In this document: in pieces, positions 24,143-33,319 of the stretch
Numbering within the stretch: the stretch's first letter is position 1
Layout: every line of letters begins with the position of its first letter
NCBI GenBank assembly: GCA_934462925.1
Contig: CAKSIT010000011.1
Coordinates: 36,579-100,578 of the forward strand
DNA from: an uncultured Oscillospiraceae bacterium
GTDB taxonomy: Bacteria > Bacillota > Clostridia > Oscillospirales > Ruminococcaceae
Reading direction: 5' to 3'
Length of the DNA: 64,000 bases
Notes under the pieces: model-generated
What the model was told of the DNA's origin: nothing
Database searches by the model: none
What the model saw: only the letters and a program-made list of their open reading frames with translations
Made by a program: the position numbers and the translations under genes

Positions 24143-25600
24143 TCATTTCACGGGAAAGAGCGCATAGAACTCTGCGCTGTCTGCGCTGTCGGAGAGGTCG
24201 TACGTCCTGCCCTTGTATGTTATCTTTATGCCGCTCGGGAACGTTTTAAAATCAGATGATGATTCTATAGGGTTTGAGTCTTCTGTTTCTTTTATTGTGC
24301 CTATCGATATCACGCTGTCGGGAAGCGTTATCTCACGCAGATTATCGCATCTTAAAAACGCTCCGCTTCCGAGCGCTTTTAATCCCTCGGGAAGTACGAC
24401 TTCCGTAAGATTTTTGCAGTCGAAGAAACAGTACGAGCCTATTGAAGCAACGCCTTCTTCTATCTCAACGCGGGTTATGTTTTTCCCTGAGAACGCACGC
24501 GTGCCTACCCCGTTGAATTTGCCTACCCCGCTGAATTTTCCGGGTATGCGCACAGTATTCGCTTCGCTGAAAAACTCCATACTTTCTTTCGTAACAGCGG
24601 GGAGGCTTTCGGGGACAGTCCACACGTCCCTGTCCGTCATAAAGACAAGCGCGCTGCCGTCCTTATTGTAAAGCGCGCCGTCAATAACCGAGTAGTTGGG
24701 GTTGTCGGAGTCTACCACTATATCGGTAAGATTTGCCGCGCCAACAAACGCGTAGTCCTCGATTGTCGCTGTTCCGGCGGGAATATAGATGGTTTTCAGA
24801 GAAGTGCAGTTTTTGAATGCGTATCTTCTTATGGTGTCAACGGTATTGGCCATATAAACATACTCAAGGTTCGAGCAGTCCCTGAAGCAATAATCGCTTA
24901 TCTCATAAACGCCTTCCACAATCATTACGCCCTTAAGCGCGGTGTGGAAGCGGAACAGACCCTCTCCTGCCACATATCTCTTATTTCTGGCATACGGCAT
25001 AACGCCGACGTTTGAAGCGACATACAGGTATTCAAGGCTGTCGGCTAAGTCGGGGTTATTCCACTCTTTTGTTCTCGCATACATTTCTGCGGCAGCCTTG
25101 TCCAGAAAAAGCTTCTTAACGGGCGCTGAGTCCTCGAACACTTTACTGGAAATTTCAACCACCTTTTTATTGCGTATATAACCCGGGAATCTCAGACTGC
25201 CGCTTTTGCCGACATACTTCGTTATGTGAATGCCGTCTTCCTTGTCCACAAATTCAAAGTCGCTTGCGGGGTTTTCGGACATATTTACAGTTGCCTGCAG
25301 CTCCGCGGGAAGCGAGTTGAATACCGTCATGCCGTTTACTTCCACCGCAGCGTTGTCGGCTTCGCCGTCCGATGTTTCGTCGGGTAAGCCCGCGTCGGGC
25401 ATATTGTCGAAGCCATCGTCCGCAGCTTCATCAGGCGCAGAATTTTCATCTCCTGCGCTGTTCTCCGTTTTGTCCGCGCTTTCTGAAACGGTACTCTTAG
25501 CGCCGTCAGAGCCTGTCGAGTTCTCTCCCTTTGATTCGCACCCGCTGACAAGCCCTGCCGCCAGAACCAGTGTGAGAAGCGCCGCTATCGTTCTTTTCAT
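24143..25600 (-). CDS. BspA-like leucine-rich-repeat (LRR_5) lipoprotein
   Basis: 485 residues from ATG 25600 (Shine-Dalgarno AGGAGA). Signal peptide MKRTIAALLTLVLAAGLVSGC with lipobox Cys, a Ser/Asp/Glu-rich linker (about 22-85), then BspA-type LRRs: repeats such as ISDYCFRDCSNLEYVYMANTV, IRRYAFKNCTSLKTIYIPAGT, IEDYAFVGAANLTDIVV, IGSYCFFDCKNLTEVVLPEG and LGSGAFLRCDNLREITLPDSV. Surface protein likely binding host or microbial ligands. Its promoter spacer is a TA dinucleotide run, hinting at phase variation. Confidence 0.85.
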   Translation of the reverse strand: MKRTIAALLTLVLAAGLVSGCESKGENSTGSDGAKSTVSESADKTENSAGDENSAPDEAADDGFDNMPDAGLPDETSDGEADNAAVEVNGMTVFNSLPAELQATVNMSENPASDFEFVDKEDGIHITKYVGKSGSLRFPGYIRNKKVVEISSKVFEDSAPVKKLFLDKAAAEMYARTKEWNNPDLADSLEYLYVASNVGVMPYARNKRYVAGEGLFRFHTALKGVMIVEGVYEISDYCFRDCSNLEYVYMANTVDTIRRYAFKNCTSLKTIYIPAGTATIEDYAFVGAANLTDIVVDSDNPNYSVIDGALYNKDGSALVFMTDRDVWTVPESLPAVTKESMEFFSEANTVRIPGKFSGVGKFNGVGTRAFSGKNITRVEIEEGVASIGSYCFFDCKNLTEVVLPEGLKALGSGAFLRCDNLREITLPDSVISIGTIKETEDSNPIESSSDFKTFPSGIKITYKGRTYDLSDSADSAEFYALFPVK

Positions 25601-25647
25601 ACTCTTTTCTCCTAACTTTTGATGTTGATAACAAGATGCCTTTAACA

Positions 25648-25672
25648 ATTATATATATATATATATTGTCAA
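25648..25672 (-). promoter_or_regulatory. Promoter with (TA)n spacer before the LRR lipoprotein
   Basis: On the minus strand, TTGACA (25667-25672) is followed by an alternating TA run of about eight units and then TATAAT (25648-25653). The current spacer is only 13 bp; two extra TA units would make it 17. The leader to ATG 25600 is about 40 nt. Confidence 0.65.
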
Positions 25673-25694
25673 CCCCATATGGAATGTCACGCGA

Positions 25695-25723
25695 CAAAAA
25701 CCGCGCCCCTTTTCGGAGCGCGG
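25695..25723 (-). terminator. Terminator of the cytidylate-kinase-like gene
   Basis: CCGCGCTCC / GGGGCGCGG stem (one mismatch) on the minus strand, followed by TTTTT. Confidence 0.85.
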
Positions 25724-25747
25724 CTCTGCTTTATTTTAATTAAGGTA

Positions 25748-26347
25748 TCACTTGCTGTAGTACATATCAAGGAATTTGTGGATAAGTTCCACAGACCCGT
25801 CAATGCCGAGCGCGGAACTGTCAACGCACAGCTCGTAGTTCTGCGGCTGACCCCAGCGCTTGTCGGTGTAGTAGTTGTAGTAGCTGATACGCTGCTTGTC
25901 TATGCGCTTAACATAATCCGCCGCGTGCTTTTCGCCTATGCCGTACACCTCGATAGCGCGCTTTACGCGGTCCTCGAACGGAGCGCTTATAAAGATGTTT
26001 GCAACGCCGTTGAAATCACGCAGCGCGTAGTCCGCGCAGCGCCCTATGATAACGCACGACTGCTCGGAGGCTATCTTCTGTATAGCCGCGAGCTGCGCGA
26101 AAAAGAGCGCGTCGTCAAACGGAACGCCGCCCTGCCCGTAGGTGGTGGAAAGCAGGTAAAGGAAGCTGTTGGAGCGCTTCTCGTCATTCTCCTCAAAATG
26201 ATTCTTGTGTATCCCGCTCTCACCTGCGGCAATGTCAAGCAGCTTGTTGTCGAAAAACTCGATGTCGAGCAGCTTTGCAAGCTTCTCGCCTATCTCTCGT
26301 CCGCCGCTTCCGTATTGTCTGGTAATGGTTACTATCTTGTATGCCAT
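25748..26347 (-). CDS. Cytidylate kinase-like family protein
   Basis: 199 residues from ATG 26347, set by GGAGGTG. P-loop variant RQYGSGGREIGEKLA at the N-terminus, then CVIIGRCADYAL and FISAPFEDRVKRAIEVYGI, with KRIDKQRISYYNYYTDKRWG; this is the PF13189 family found widely in Clostridia. A nucleotide kinase is likely but the substrate is not established. It has its own promoter and terminator. Confidence 0.85.
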   Translation of the reverse strand: MAYKIVTITRQYGSGGREIGEKLAKLLDIEFFDNKLLDIAAGESGIHKNHFEENDEKRSNSFLYLLSTTYGQGGVPFDDALFFAQLAAIQKIASEQSCVIIGRCADYALRDFNGVANIFISAPFEDRVKRAIEVYGIGEKHAADYVKRIDKQRISYYNYYTDKRWGQPQNYELCVDSSALGIDGSVELIHKFLDMYYSK

Positions 26348-26414
26348 AAAGAACACCTCCGTCAAGTGATATGGGGATTCTCAAGAGTTTTACTCTTTCT
26401 GTATCCTTGACTTG

Positions 26415-26443
26415 ATTATATCACAAAAAATTTAGTTTGTCAC
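26415..26443 (-). promoter_or_regulatory. Promoter of the cytidylate-kinase-like gene
   Basis: GTGACA (26438-26443), 17-bp spacer, TATAAT (26415-26420) on the minus strand. Confidence 0.75.
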
Positions 26444-26575
26444 TATTTTTAACAAAATTTTTCGCCTTTATGAGCAATTTTTGTGTAATCTCACCACAAG
26501 CGGGCGTATTTCTTTGACAAAAATCACAACCGCTTATTCGACGCGAAACATTCGCCGCGAATGAATCGCCGCGAA

Positions 26576-27226
26576 TCACTCTCCGAGAATGATACGCCCC
26601 AGCTCCTGCGCGTTTTCCGCAAGGTACTTCGGGTGACACCCCTCAAGCTCCGCGCGCCCCCTGAAGCCCCACAGCGCGCCGCACGCGTCTATCCCCGCGT
26701 TGCGGGCGGTGAGCATATCAACGTCGCTGTCGCCGACGTAGAGCGTGCCGCGCTCGTCCGCGCCGTGCCGCCGCATAAGCTCGCGCGCGGCCTCGGGCGA
26801 CGGCTTAGTTGGAAAGCCCTGCCCCGCGCCAAGCACGTCGTGAATGTCCGCGCCGTAAAACTGCCGCACAAGCGCCTGCGAAAACTCGTGCGCCTTGTTG
26901 GAGTTGCACGCGCATATCACGCCGCTTTCGCCGAGTTTGCGCACAAGCTCGGGCATTCCGTCGTAGGGCGCGGTAAGGTCGGTTTTGTGCGCGCCGTAGT
27001 AGCCGCTGAAAAGCGCGAGCGCGCGCTCCTCGTCCTGCGGCGTATGCCCCGCAGGGAGCATTCTCTCGACAAGCTTTGGTATGCCGTTGCCCACAAAATG
27101 CTTGTACTTTTCCACGTCATGCTGCGGCAGACCCATTTCCGCAAGGGCGTGGTTTCCCGCCGCGGCAAGGTCGCCTATGGTGTTAAGCAGCGTGCCGTCA
27201 AGGTCGAATATTACAAGTCCGTACAT
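26576..27226 (-). CDS. HAD-superfamily phosphatase, phosphoglycolate phosphatase-like
   Basis: 216 residues. HAD motif I DLDGTLLNT (residues 8-16), motif II CNSNK, Lys in KPSPE, motif III YVGDSDVDMLTARNAG. An alpha-helical cap follows motif I, as in subfamily IA enzymes such as Gph. Probably removes phosphate from a small metabolite. Shine-Dalgarno GAGGAGGGG; it lies 10 bp after the small membrane gene at 27237, so both form an operon. Confidence 0.85.
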   Translation of the reverse strand: MYGLVIFDLDGTLLNTIGDLAAAGNHALAEMGLPQHDVEKYKHFVGNGIPKLVERMLPAGHTPQDEERALALFSGYYGAHKTDLTAPYDGMPELVRKLGESGVICACNSNKAHEFSQALVRQFYGADIHDVLGAGQGFPTKPSPEAARELMRRHGADERGTLYVGDSDVDMLTARNAGIDACGALWGFRGRAELEGCHPKYLAENAQELGRIILGE

Positions 27227-27236
27227 AAGCCCCTCC

Positions 27237-27530
27237 TCAATACCCGAGCGGGAAAAAGAGCGCCGCGCCGTAGCTCAGCAGCCACAATCCGCCCGTAAGG
27301 TAGGTAAGTCCCGCCAGAAACCTTAAGCCCGAGACCTCCTGCCGCATCTGATTTTTCTTCTTGTTGGTGGTGATATTCACCGTAACGCACGCCGCAAGCG
27401 CAAGCGCAAGCCCCACAAACGTAGCCCACTGCGGCAGCACGCCCGTCAAGAACAGCAGGTTAAGCGCCGCCCCCGCCACGAACAGCACGTTCATAAGTAT
27501 CTGTAAGTAATCGTATTTCGTAAGTTTCAT
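27237..27530 (-). CDS. Small three-TM membrane protein, unknown
   Basis: 97 residues. Hydrophobic segments at about 9-30, 34-52 and 70-93, with a basic loop TTNKKKNQMRQEV. I do not recognise the family. Start supported by GGAAAGGG. Co-transcribed with the HAD phosphatase downstream. Confidence 0.65.
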   Translation of the reverse strand: MKLTKYDYLQILMNVLFVAGAALNLLFLTGVLPQWATFVGLALALAACVTVNITTNKKKNQMRQEVSGLRFLAGLTYLTGGLWLLSYGAALFFPLGY

Positions 27531-27610
27531 GCAAAGCCCTTTCCCAGCGCGAAACTCTGCGTTCCGCTCGTTATATTAAATTATACAACGCTTTTTTCAC
27601 CTTGTCAACC

Positions 27611-27639
27611 TTGAAATCTACTTAAAAGTGTGCTATAAT
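27611..27639 (+). promoter_or_regulatory. Sigma-A promoter of the GH130 operon
   Basis: TTGAAA (27611-27616), 17-bp spacer, TATAAT (27634-27639). The start should lie near 27646, giving a leader of about 225 nt. Confidence 0.8.
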
Positions 27640-27654
27640 ATAAGCAGACCGTCG

Positions 27655-27803
27655 AAAAACCCCCATACGGGGGTTTTCCGCCGAAGCATCCGCCCTGCGC
27701 GCACGGGTTGACGGCTTGCCGCCAACCCGCACACTTGTGCGGATATAAGAGTTTTTTGCCTCGGGAAGCCCGAGGCAAAAAAGTGATTTCAAAGCCCGCA
27801 TAC
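27655..27803 (+). repeat. Cluster of five hairpins in the GH130 leader
   Basis: In order: AAAACCCCC-ATAC-GGGGGTTTT; CGGGTTG…CAACCCG around a short CGG/CCG; CGCACA-CT-TGTGCG; TTTTTTGCCTCGGG-AAG-CCCGAGGCAAAAAA; GCCCGC-ATAC-GCGGGC. Two of them share the ATAC loop. The fourth looks like an intrinsic terminator in either direction. It matches no riboswitch I know and may be an intergenic repeat family. Confidence 0.75.
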
Positions 27804-27872
27804 GCGGGCAAAATGAACTTTATTTGAAAAGTTATAAGTATTTATTTTTTACGAGAAAGGATTGTTCTCATT

Positions 27873-29060
27873 ATGCCTACAAAAAACGAATTTGACGCAA
27901 AGCTCGCGGAGCTTGTGCGCGCTCAGGAGCAGCTTATAAACCGCCCCAACCGCAAAACGGACTTTTACAACGGCGTTTACGACCGCTACGAAAACCCCGT
28001 TCTCACCGCCGCGCACGCCCCCATTATCTGGCGCTACGACCTGTCCTATAACGACAACCCCTTTTTAATGGAGCGCCTTGGCGTAAACGCCGTGATGAAC
28101 TCGGGCGCGGTTTACCTCAACGGCAAATACTGCCTTGTGGCGCGCGTTGAGGGCGCGGACAGAAAGAGCTTCTTCGCCGTTGCAGAAAGCGACAAGCCCA
28201 CGGAGGGCTTCCGCTTCCGCGACTACCCCGTGATACTGCCCGACACCTGCCCTGAGGAAACAAACGTTTACGATATGCGCCTTACGCAGCACGAGGACGG
28301 CTGGATTTACGGCGTGTTCTGCTCTGAAAGCAAGGACAAGTCCGTAAACGACCTGTCCGCGGCTACCGCGCAGGCGGGAATCGTCCGCACAAAGGACCTT
28401 ACCGCATGGGAGCGCCTGCCGAACCTTATAAGCAAAAGCCCCCAGCAGCGCAACGTCGTACTCCACCCCGAGTTTGTTGACGGCAAGTACGCGTTCTACA
28501 CCCGCCCGCAGGACGACTTTATCTCCACAGGTTCGGGCGGCGGCGTGTGCTTCGCGCTGTGCGAGGATATAACGAACCCCGTGCTTTGCACCGAAGAAAA
28601 GGTGATAAGCCCCCGCCTTTACCACACGATAACCGAGGTAAAGAACGGCGCGGGCGCAGTTCCTATAAAGACCCCGCGCGGCTGGATACACATTGCGCAC
28701 GGCGTGCGCAACACCGCCGCAGGGCTGCGCTATGTGATTTACGTGTTCGCCACCGACCTTAACGACCCCTCAAAGCTCATTGCAAGCCCGTCGGGGCTGT
28801 TTATAGCGCCGCACGGCGCTGAGCGCGTGGGCGACGTGTCTAACGTTGCGTTCACCAACGGCGCTATAGTGCGCGAAAACGGCGACGTATACATCTACTA
28901 CGCTTCAAGCGACACAAGGCTGCACGTTGCTTCCACCACGATAGAAAGGCTCATGGACTACACCTTTAATACGCCGAGCGACCCCCTGCGCTCCGCGGAC
29001 TGCGTAAAGCAGCGCTGCGAGCTTATCGCAAAGAACCTGAGCGCTGCGGGTAAGGCGTAA
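27873..29060 (+). CDS. GH130 glycoside phosphorylase, probable 4-O-beta-mannosylglucose phosphorylase
   Basis: 395 residues, the length of GH130 subfamily 1 enzymes. Characteristic blocks: [122 protein letters not shown]130_1 members such as the Ruminococcus albus enzyme phosphorolyse beta-1,4-mannosylglucose into mannose-1-phosphate and glucose. Cytoplasmic, no signal peptide. It overlaps the Nudix gene by one base. Confidence 0.85.
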   Translation: MPTKNEFDAKLAELVRAQEQLINRPNRKTDFYNGVYDRYENPVLTAAHAPIIWRYDLSYNDNPFLMERLGVNAVMNSGAVYLNGKYCLVARVEGADRKSFFAVAESDKPTEGFRFRDYPVILPDTCPEETNVYDMRLTQHEDGWIYGVFCSESKDKSVNDLSAATAQAGIVRTKDLTAWERLPNLISKSPQQRNVVLHPEFVDGKYAFYTRPQDDFISTGSGGGVCFALCEDITNPVLCTEEKVISPRLYHTITEVKNGAGAVPIKTPRGWIHIAHGVRNTAAGLRYVIYVFATDLNDPSKLIASPSGLFIAPHGAERVGDVSNVAFTNGAIVRENGDVYIYYASSDTRLHVASTTIERLMDYTFNTPSDPLRSADCVKQRCELIAKNLSAAGKA

Positions 29061-29572
29061 TGGAGTATTTCGACCTTTACACCGCGGACAGGCGTCCGCT
29101 CGGGCAGAAGATACTGCGCGGCTCGCCCATTCCGCGCGGCACGTACCACATTGTAGTGCAGATTATGACGGTAAACCGCGACGGCAGGATACTTCTGACC
29201 CAGCGCGCGCAGGGCAAGTCGGGCGCGGGCAGGTGGGAATGCACGGGCGGCTGCGCCGTTTCGGGCGAAACGAGCAGGCAGGCCGCCGCGCGCGAGCTTT
29301 TCGAGGAAACGGGTATTCGCGTGGCGCCGCAGTCGCTCGAGCATATATGGACGCTTAAGGGCGACAGTATGCTGCTTGACTTCTACGCCGCGCGGCAGGA
29401 CATAAAGCTCGGCGATATGCGGCTGCAGCCCGCGGAGGTGAGCGCGGCGAAATGGGTAAGCTTTGAGCGCATGGAGGAAATGGTGCGCTCGGGGCAGACT
29501 ATAGCGACCGTGACAAAGTGGTTCTACGCCTGCCACGACGCCCTGCGCAGCCGCGCGCGTGCGGCAGACTGA
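29060..29572 (+). CDS. Nudix hydrolase
   Basis: 170 residues. A perfect Nudix box, starting GCAVSGE and ending REL-FEETGI (about residues 75-97), inside LLTQRAQGKSGAGRWECTGG. Hydrolyses a nucleoside diphosphate linked to another group; the substrate is not deducible. Its ATG overlaps the GH130 stop (TAATG), implying coupled translation. Confidence 0.85.
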   Translation: MEYFDLYTADRRPLGQKILRGSPIPRGTYHIVVQIMTVNRDGRILLTQRAQGKSGAGRWECTGGCAVSGETSRQAAARELFEETGIRVAPQSLEHIWTLKGDSMLLDFYAARQDIKLGDMRLQPAEVSAAKWVSFERMEEMVRSGQTIATVTKWFYACHDALRSRARAAD

Positions 29573-29594
29573 ACCTTTCATACGGAGGCTTTCC

Positions 29595-31889
29595 TTGGAC
29601 AAGAAAACTACTATCGCTAAAATAAAGGCGCTCGCGCAAAGCGGGGAATATACGGGCAGCTCCACCGAGGAGATATTTGCGCGCTGCTACGCCGCCGTGC
29701 AGAAAACTCTCGGCATAACGCCGTTCGACGAGCAGCTCTCGGCTGCGCTGTCGCTGTGCGAGGGGCGGCTCATACAAATGCAGACGGGCGAGGGCAAGAC
29801 CCTCTGCGCCGTTTTCGCCGCCTGCGCGCAGGCGCTGTCGGGCGGGCGCGCCCATGTGCTTACGTTCAACGACTACCTTGCCGCGCGCGACTGCGCGTGG
29901 ATGAAGCCCGTTTACGATGAAATGGGCGTAAGCGTTGGCTGTATCACCGAAAAGACCCCGCGCGGCGAGCGCAGGGAGCTTTACTCGCGGCAGGTGCTTT
30001 ACATCACCGCAAAGGAGGCGGGGTTCGACTACCTGCGCGACTTTGTTTGCTTTGAAACGGACGAGATGGTATTCCCCGAAGCGCTTGACTTTGCGATAGT
30101 GGACGAAGCGGACAGCATTCTTATAGACGAAGCGCGCATTCCGCTTGTTATTGCGGGCGACATTGCCGTAAGCGAGGACAGCAGCACCGCGGACGTATAC
30201 AAAAAGCTCTCCGATTTCGGCGAGGGCGACTTTGACACAGACGAGGAAACGCGCAGCGTTTACCTTACGGACGAGGGCGCGGACAAGGCGGAATCTCTGT
30301 TCTCGTGCGACCTTTACGCAGAAGAAAGCGCGCCGCTTCTCGCCAAAATATGCGCCTGCCTTAAAGCGCGCTATGTGCTGCGCGAGGATAAGGACTACAT
30401 CGTAAAGGACGGCGCGGTGGTGCTTATAGACGAGGTGACGGGGCGCGCCGCGAGAGGGCGCGTGTTCCCCGGAGAGCTGCAAAGCGCCGTTGAAGCGAAG
30501 CACGGACTTAAAATAACCTCGCGCGGGCAGATAATGGGCAGCATTGCGTTACAGTTTTTCGCGCAGCTTTACCCAAAAATCTCGGGCATGACGGGTACGG
30601 CGCAGTCTTCCGAGGAGGAGTTTGCGCGGCTTTACGGCATACAGACCGAGATAATCCCCACGCGCCTGCCCTGCGCGCGTATCGACCACCCTATGGAGCT
30701 TTACTGCGACGCGCAGGAAAAGCGCCTTGCCATTCTCGCGGCGATAGAAGAAGCCGCAGCCGCAGAGCGCCCCGTGCTTGTAGGCACGCAGAGCATTGAG
30801 GAAAGCGAGAGCATAGCCGCGCAGCTTAAGGAGCGCGGGATAACCGCCGCCGTCCTTAACGCAAAAAACGACGCGCAGGAGGCGGAGATAATCTCCCACG
30901 CGGGCGAGCGCGGCGCTGTTACCATCTCCACCAACATGGCGGGGCGCGGCGTGGATATAAAGCTCGGCGGCGAAAACGGCGAGAGCCGCGGCTTTGTAAC
31001 TGCGGCGGGAGGGCTTCTCGTACTTGCCACCGCCATGCGCGAAAGCTCGCGTATGACCCGCCAGCTGCGCGGCAGGGCGGGCAGGCAGGGCGACGTTGGC
31101 GAGAGCCGCTTTTTCGCCGCGCTTGACGACGAGATAATGACCCGCTGCGACCTTAAGCACCTTGCGGGCAGGCATTACCCCGCGCAAAAGGAGCAGGGCG
31201 CGCTTACCGACAAAACGCTGCTTAAAGAGGCGGAGCGCGTGCAGCGCATAGCCGAGGGCGACGCGTTCGAGGACCGCGCAAACCTGCGCAAATACACCAT
31301 GATAGGCGAAAAGCACCGCGCGCTGACGTTCCGCCGCCGCGCCTCGCTGCTGGAGGGCAGCTACAACAGCGAGCTGTGGCAGCAAAACGCCCCCGAGCTT
31401 TACGCGAGCGCGGAAAAGCGCTTCGGCAAAGAGCCGCTGCAGGCGCTGCAAAACAGGATACTGGCAGCGCTGCTCAACGAGTTCTGGACGGATTACCTGA
31501 ACTACACCACCTACCTGCGCGAGGGCATTCACTTAACGCAGATAGCGGGACGCAACCCTATGGAGGAGTATAACATAGCCTGCGAGGAATACTACGATTC
31601 CGCGGCGGATTCCATACCCGAGCGCATGACGGAGCGCCTGCGCGCCGTGCTTGAGTGCGAGGGCCTTTCGGACTACCGCGTTGCCGTGCCGCAGCGCACC
31701 TACACCTACCTGCTCGACGATATCGGCGAGGAGTTCAAGGCGAAGCCGATTCTCATGCGGCTGTTTGAGGATACCGAGGACGAGCGCCCCGCGCCGAAGC
31801 AGGCGCAGGAAGCCGAAGAAGCCGAAGAATCCCCGCAGCCCGCGCCCGAGAAAAAGGGCTTTTTCAGCAGGCTTTTCGGAAAGAAATAA
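29595..31889 (+). CDS. SecA-family ATPase (accessory SecA-like)
   Basis: 764 residues from TTG 29595, chosen for GGAGG at 29584; the GTG at 29559 has no ribosome site. SecA motifs: MQTGEGKT (about 62-69), DEADSILIDEARIPLV, MTGTAQSSEEEF, TNMAGRGVDIKLGG, RQLRGRAGRQGDVG. It drives protein export through SecYEG. It is shorter than a main SecA and has an acidic tail ending KKGFFSRLFGKK in place of the Cys-rich zinc end, so an accessory SecA is likely. No secY partner nearby. Confidence 0.8.
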   Translation: MDKKTTIAKIKALAQSGEYTGSSTEEIFARCYAAVQKTLGITPFDEQLSAALSLCEGRLIQMQTGEGKTLCAVFAACAQALSGGRAHVLTFNDYLAARDCAWMKPVYDEMGVSVGCITEKTPRGERRELYSRQVLYITAKEAGFDYLRDFVCFETDEMVFPEALDFAIVDEADSILIDEARIPLVIAGDIAVSEDSSTADVYKKLSDFGEGDFDTDEETRSVYLTDEGADKAESLFSCDLYAEESAPLLAKICACLKARYVLREDKDYIVKDGAVVLIDEVTGRAARGRVFPGELQSAVEAKHGLKITSRGQIMGSIALQFFAQLYPKISGMTGTAQSSEEEFARLYGIQTEIIPTRLPCARIDHPMELYCDAQEKRLAILAAIEEAAAAERPVLVGTQSIEESESIAAQLKERGITAAVLNAKNDAQEAEIISHAGERGAVTISTNMAGRGVDIKLGGENGESRGFVTAAGGLLVLATAMRESSRMTRQLRGRAGRQGDVGESRFFAALDDEIMTRCDLKHLAGRHYPAQKEQGALTDKTLLKEAERVQRIAEGDAFEDRANLRKYTMIGEKHRALTFRRRASLLEGSYNSELWQQNAPELYASAEKRFGKEPLQALQNRILAALLNEFWTDYLNYTTYLREGIHLTQIAGRNPMEEYNIACEEYYDSAADSIPERMTERLRAVLECEGLSDYRVAVPQRTYTYLLDDIGEEFKAKPILMRLFEDTEDERPAPKQAQEAEEAEESPQPAPEKKGFFSRLFGKK

Positions 31890-31946
31890 CGGGCGTTATA
31901 CAGCGTGTAAATTGCGCCGGATAACGCTTCTGAAAGGAGAATCTTC

Positions 31947-33308
31947 GTGTCAACGATTTGCGCCATTGCCACGCCTGCGGCGGCGGGCGGTATCTCGGTT
32001 ATCCGCATTTCGGGCGAGAACGCTCAGGATATCGCGGCAAAGGTTTTCACGCCCGTTTCGGGCAGAGCGCTTAGCTCCCTTGCGGGCTACCGCGCGGCAT
32101 ACGGCAGGATATCCGACGGCGCGGAGCTTCTCGACGACGGCGTGCTGCTGATGTTCCGCGCGCCGCACAGCTACACGGGCGAGGACGTGTGCGAGATTTC
32201 CTGCCACGGCGGAATATACGTAACGCGCCGCGTGCTTAGCGCCTGCATAAAGGCGGGCGCAGAGCCTGCCGCAGCGGGCGAGTTCACAAAGCGCGCGCTG
32301 CTAAACGGCAAAATGTCGCTTACGCAGGCGGAGGCCGTAGCGGATATGATAGGCGCGCAGGGCGCGCAGATGCTCTCGTGCGCCAACAGCCAGCGCGAGG
32401 GCGCGCTATACCGCCGCGCGGAGCGTATCGCGGACATGATAATGGATGTATCCGCGCAGATATCCGCGTGGATAGACTACCCCGAGGACGACACCCCTAC
32501 CGTTACGGAGGAGTGGCTTGCCGAGCGGCTCACGGCGGTTTCCGCCGAGTTTGCGCAGCTGCTTTCGGGCTACGATACGGGGCGGCTGCTGCGCGAGGGC
32601 ATAGCCTGCGCTATAGTCGGCAAGCCGAACGTGGGCAAGTCCACCCTTATGAACCTGCTTGCGGGCAGCCGCCGCAGCATTGTAAGCGACATTGCAGGCA
32701 CTACCCGCGACGTTGTTGAGGAAAGCGTGAACCTTGACGGCACGGTGCTTCGCCTGTCGGACTGCGCGGGGCTTCGCGAGGCCTCCGACGAGGTGGAGCG
32801 CATAGGCGTTGAGATAATGCTCGAAAAGCTTGCTGAAGCGGACGTGGTGCTTGCGGTGTTCGACAGCTCCCGCCCGCTTGACGGCGACGACGAGCGGCTT
32901 CTTTCAAGCCTTGGCGGGAAAGAGGTAGTGTGCGTGATAAACAAGTGCGACCTGCCCCCCGCGCTCGACTGCGCCGCGCTCGAGCGGCGCTTCGGAAAGG
33001 CTGTGTACGTCACCGCGACCGAGGACGGCGCAAAGGCGGCGATTGCCGCAGAGATAAGCTCCCGCATGAAGCTCTCGCAGCTCAACGCCGAGGCGGGCTT
33101 TCTCGCGAACGAGCGCCAGCGCAGCTGCATAATGCGCGCGGCAGAAGCCACGTCGCAGGCGCTTGAAGCGGTGCGCGCGGGGCTTACCCCGGACGTTACG
33201 GGCGTGCTGCTGTCGCAGGCGCTTGACGCGGTGTACGAGCTTTCGGGCAAAAATACGAGCGACGAGGTAATAGCGCAGGTGTTTGAGCGCTTCTGCGTGG
33301 GCAAGTAA
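31947..33308 (+). CDS. mnmE: tRNA modification GTPase MnmE
   Basis: 453 residues, GTG start with AAAGGAG 7 nt before. N-terminal formyl-THF-binding domain (TICAIATPAAAGGISVIRISG, YTGEDVCEISCHGG), GTPase domain inside the helical domain: G1 GKPNVGKST (225-233), DIAGTTRD, DCAGLRE, NKCD, and the invariant C-terminal C-V-G-K. With MnmG it installs carboxymethylaminomethyl on U34 of certain tRNAs. mnmG is not adjacent. Confidence 0.95.
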   Translation: MSTICAIATPAAAGGISVIRISGENAQDIAAKVFTPVSGRALSSLAGYRAAYGRISDGAELLDDGVLLMFRAPHSYTGEDVCEISCHGGIYVTRRVLSACIKAGAEPAAAGEFTKRALLNGKMSLTQAEAVADMIGAQGAQMLSCANSQREGALYRRAERIADMIMDVSAQISAWIDYPEDDTPTVTEEWLAERLTAVSAEFAQLLSGYDTGRLLREGIACAIVGKPNVGKSTLMNLLAGSRRSIVSDIAGTTRDVVEESVNLDGTVLRLSDCAGLREASDEVERIGVEIMLEKLAEADVVLAVFDSSRPLDGDDERLLSSLGGKEVVCVINKCDLPPALDCAALERRFGKAVYVTATEDGAKAAIAAEISSRMKLSQLNAEAGFLANERQRSCIMRAAEATSQALEAVRAGLTPDVTGVLLSQALDAVYELSGKNTSDEVIAQVFERFCVGK

Positions 33309-33319
33309 AGGATAAAGGT

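Noticed and set aside
27605..27811. 68-codon minus-strand open frame in the GH130 leader
   Set aside because: It follows the hairpin arms, lacks a ribosome site, and looks like the sort of spurious ORF produced by intergenic repeats.
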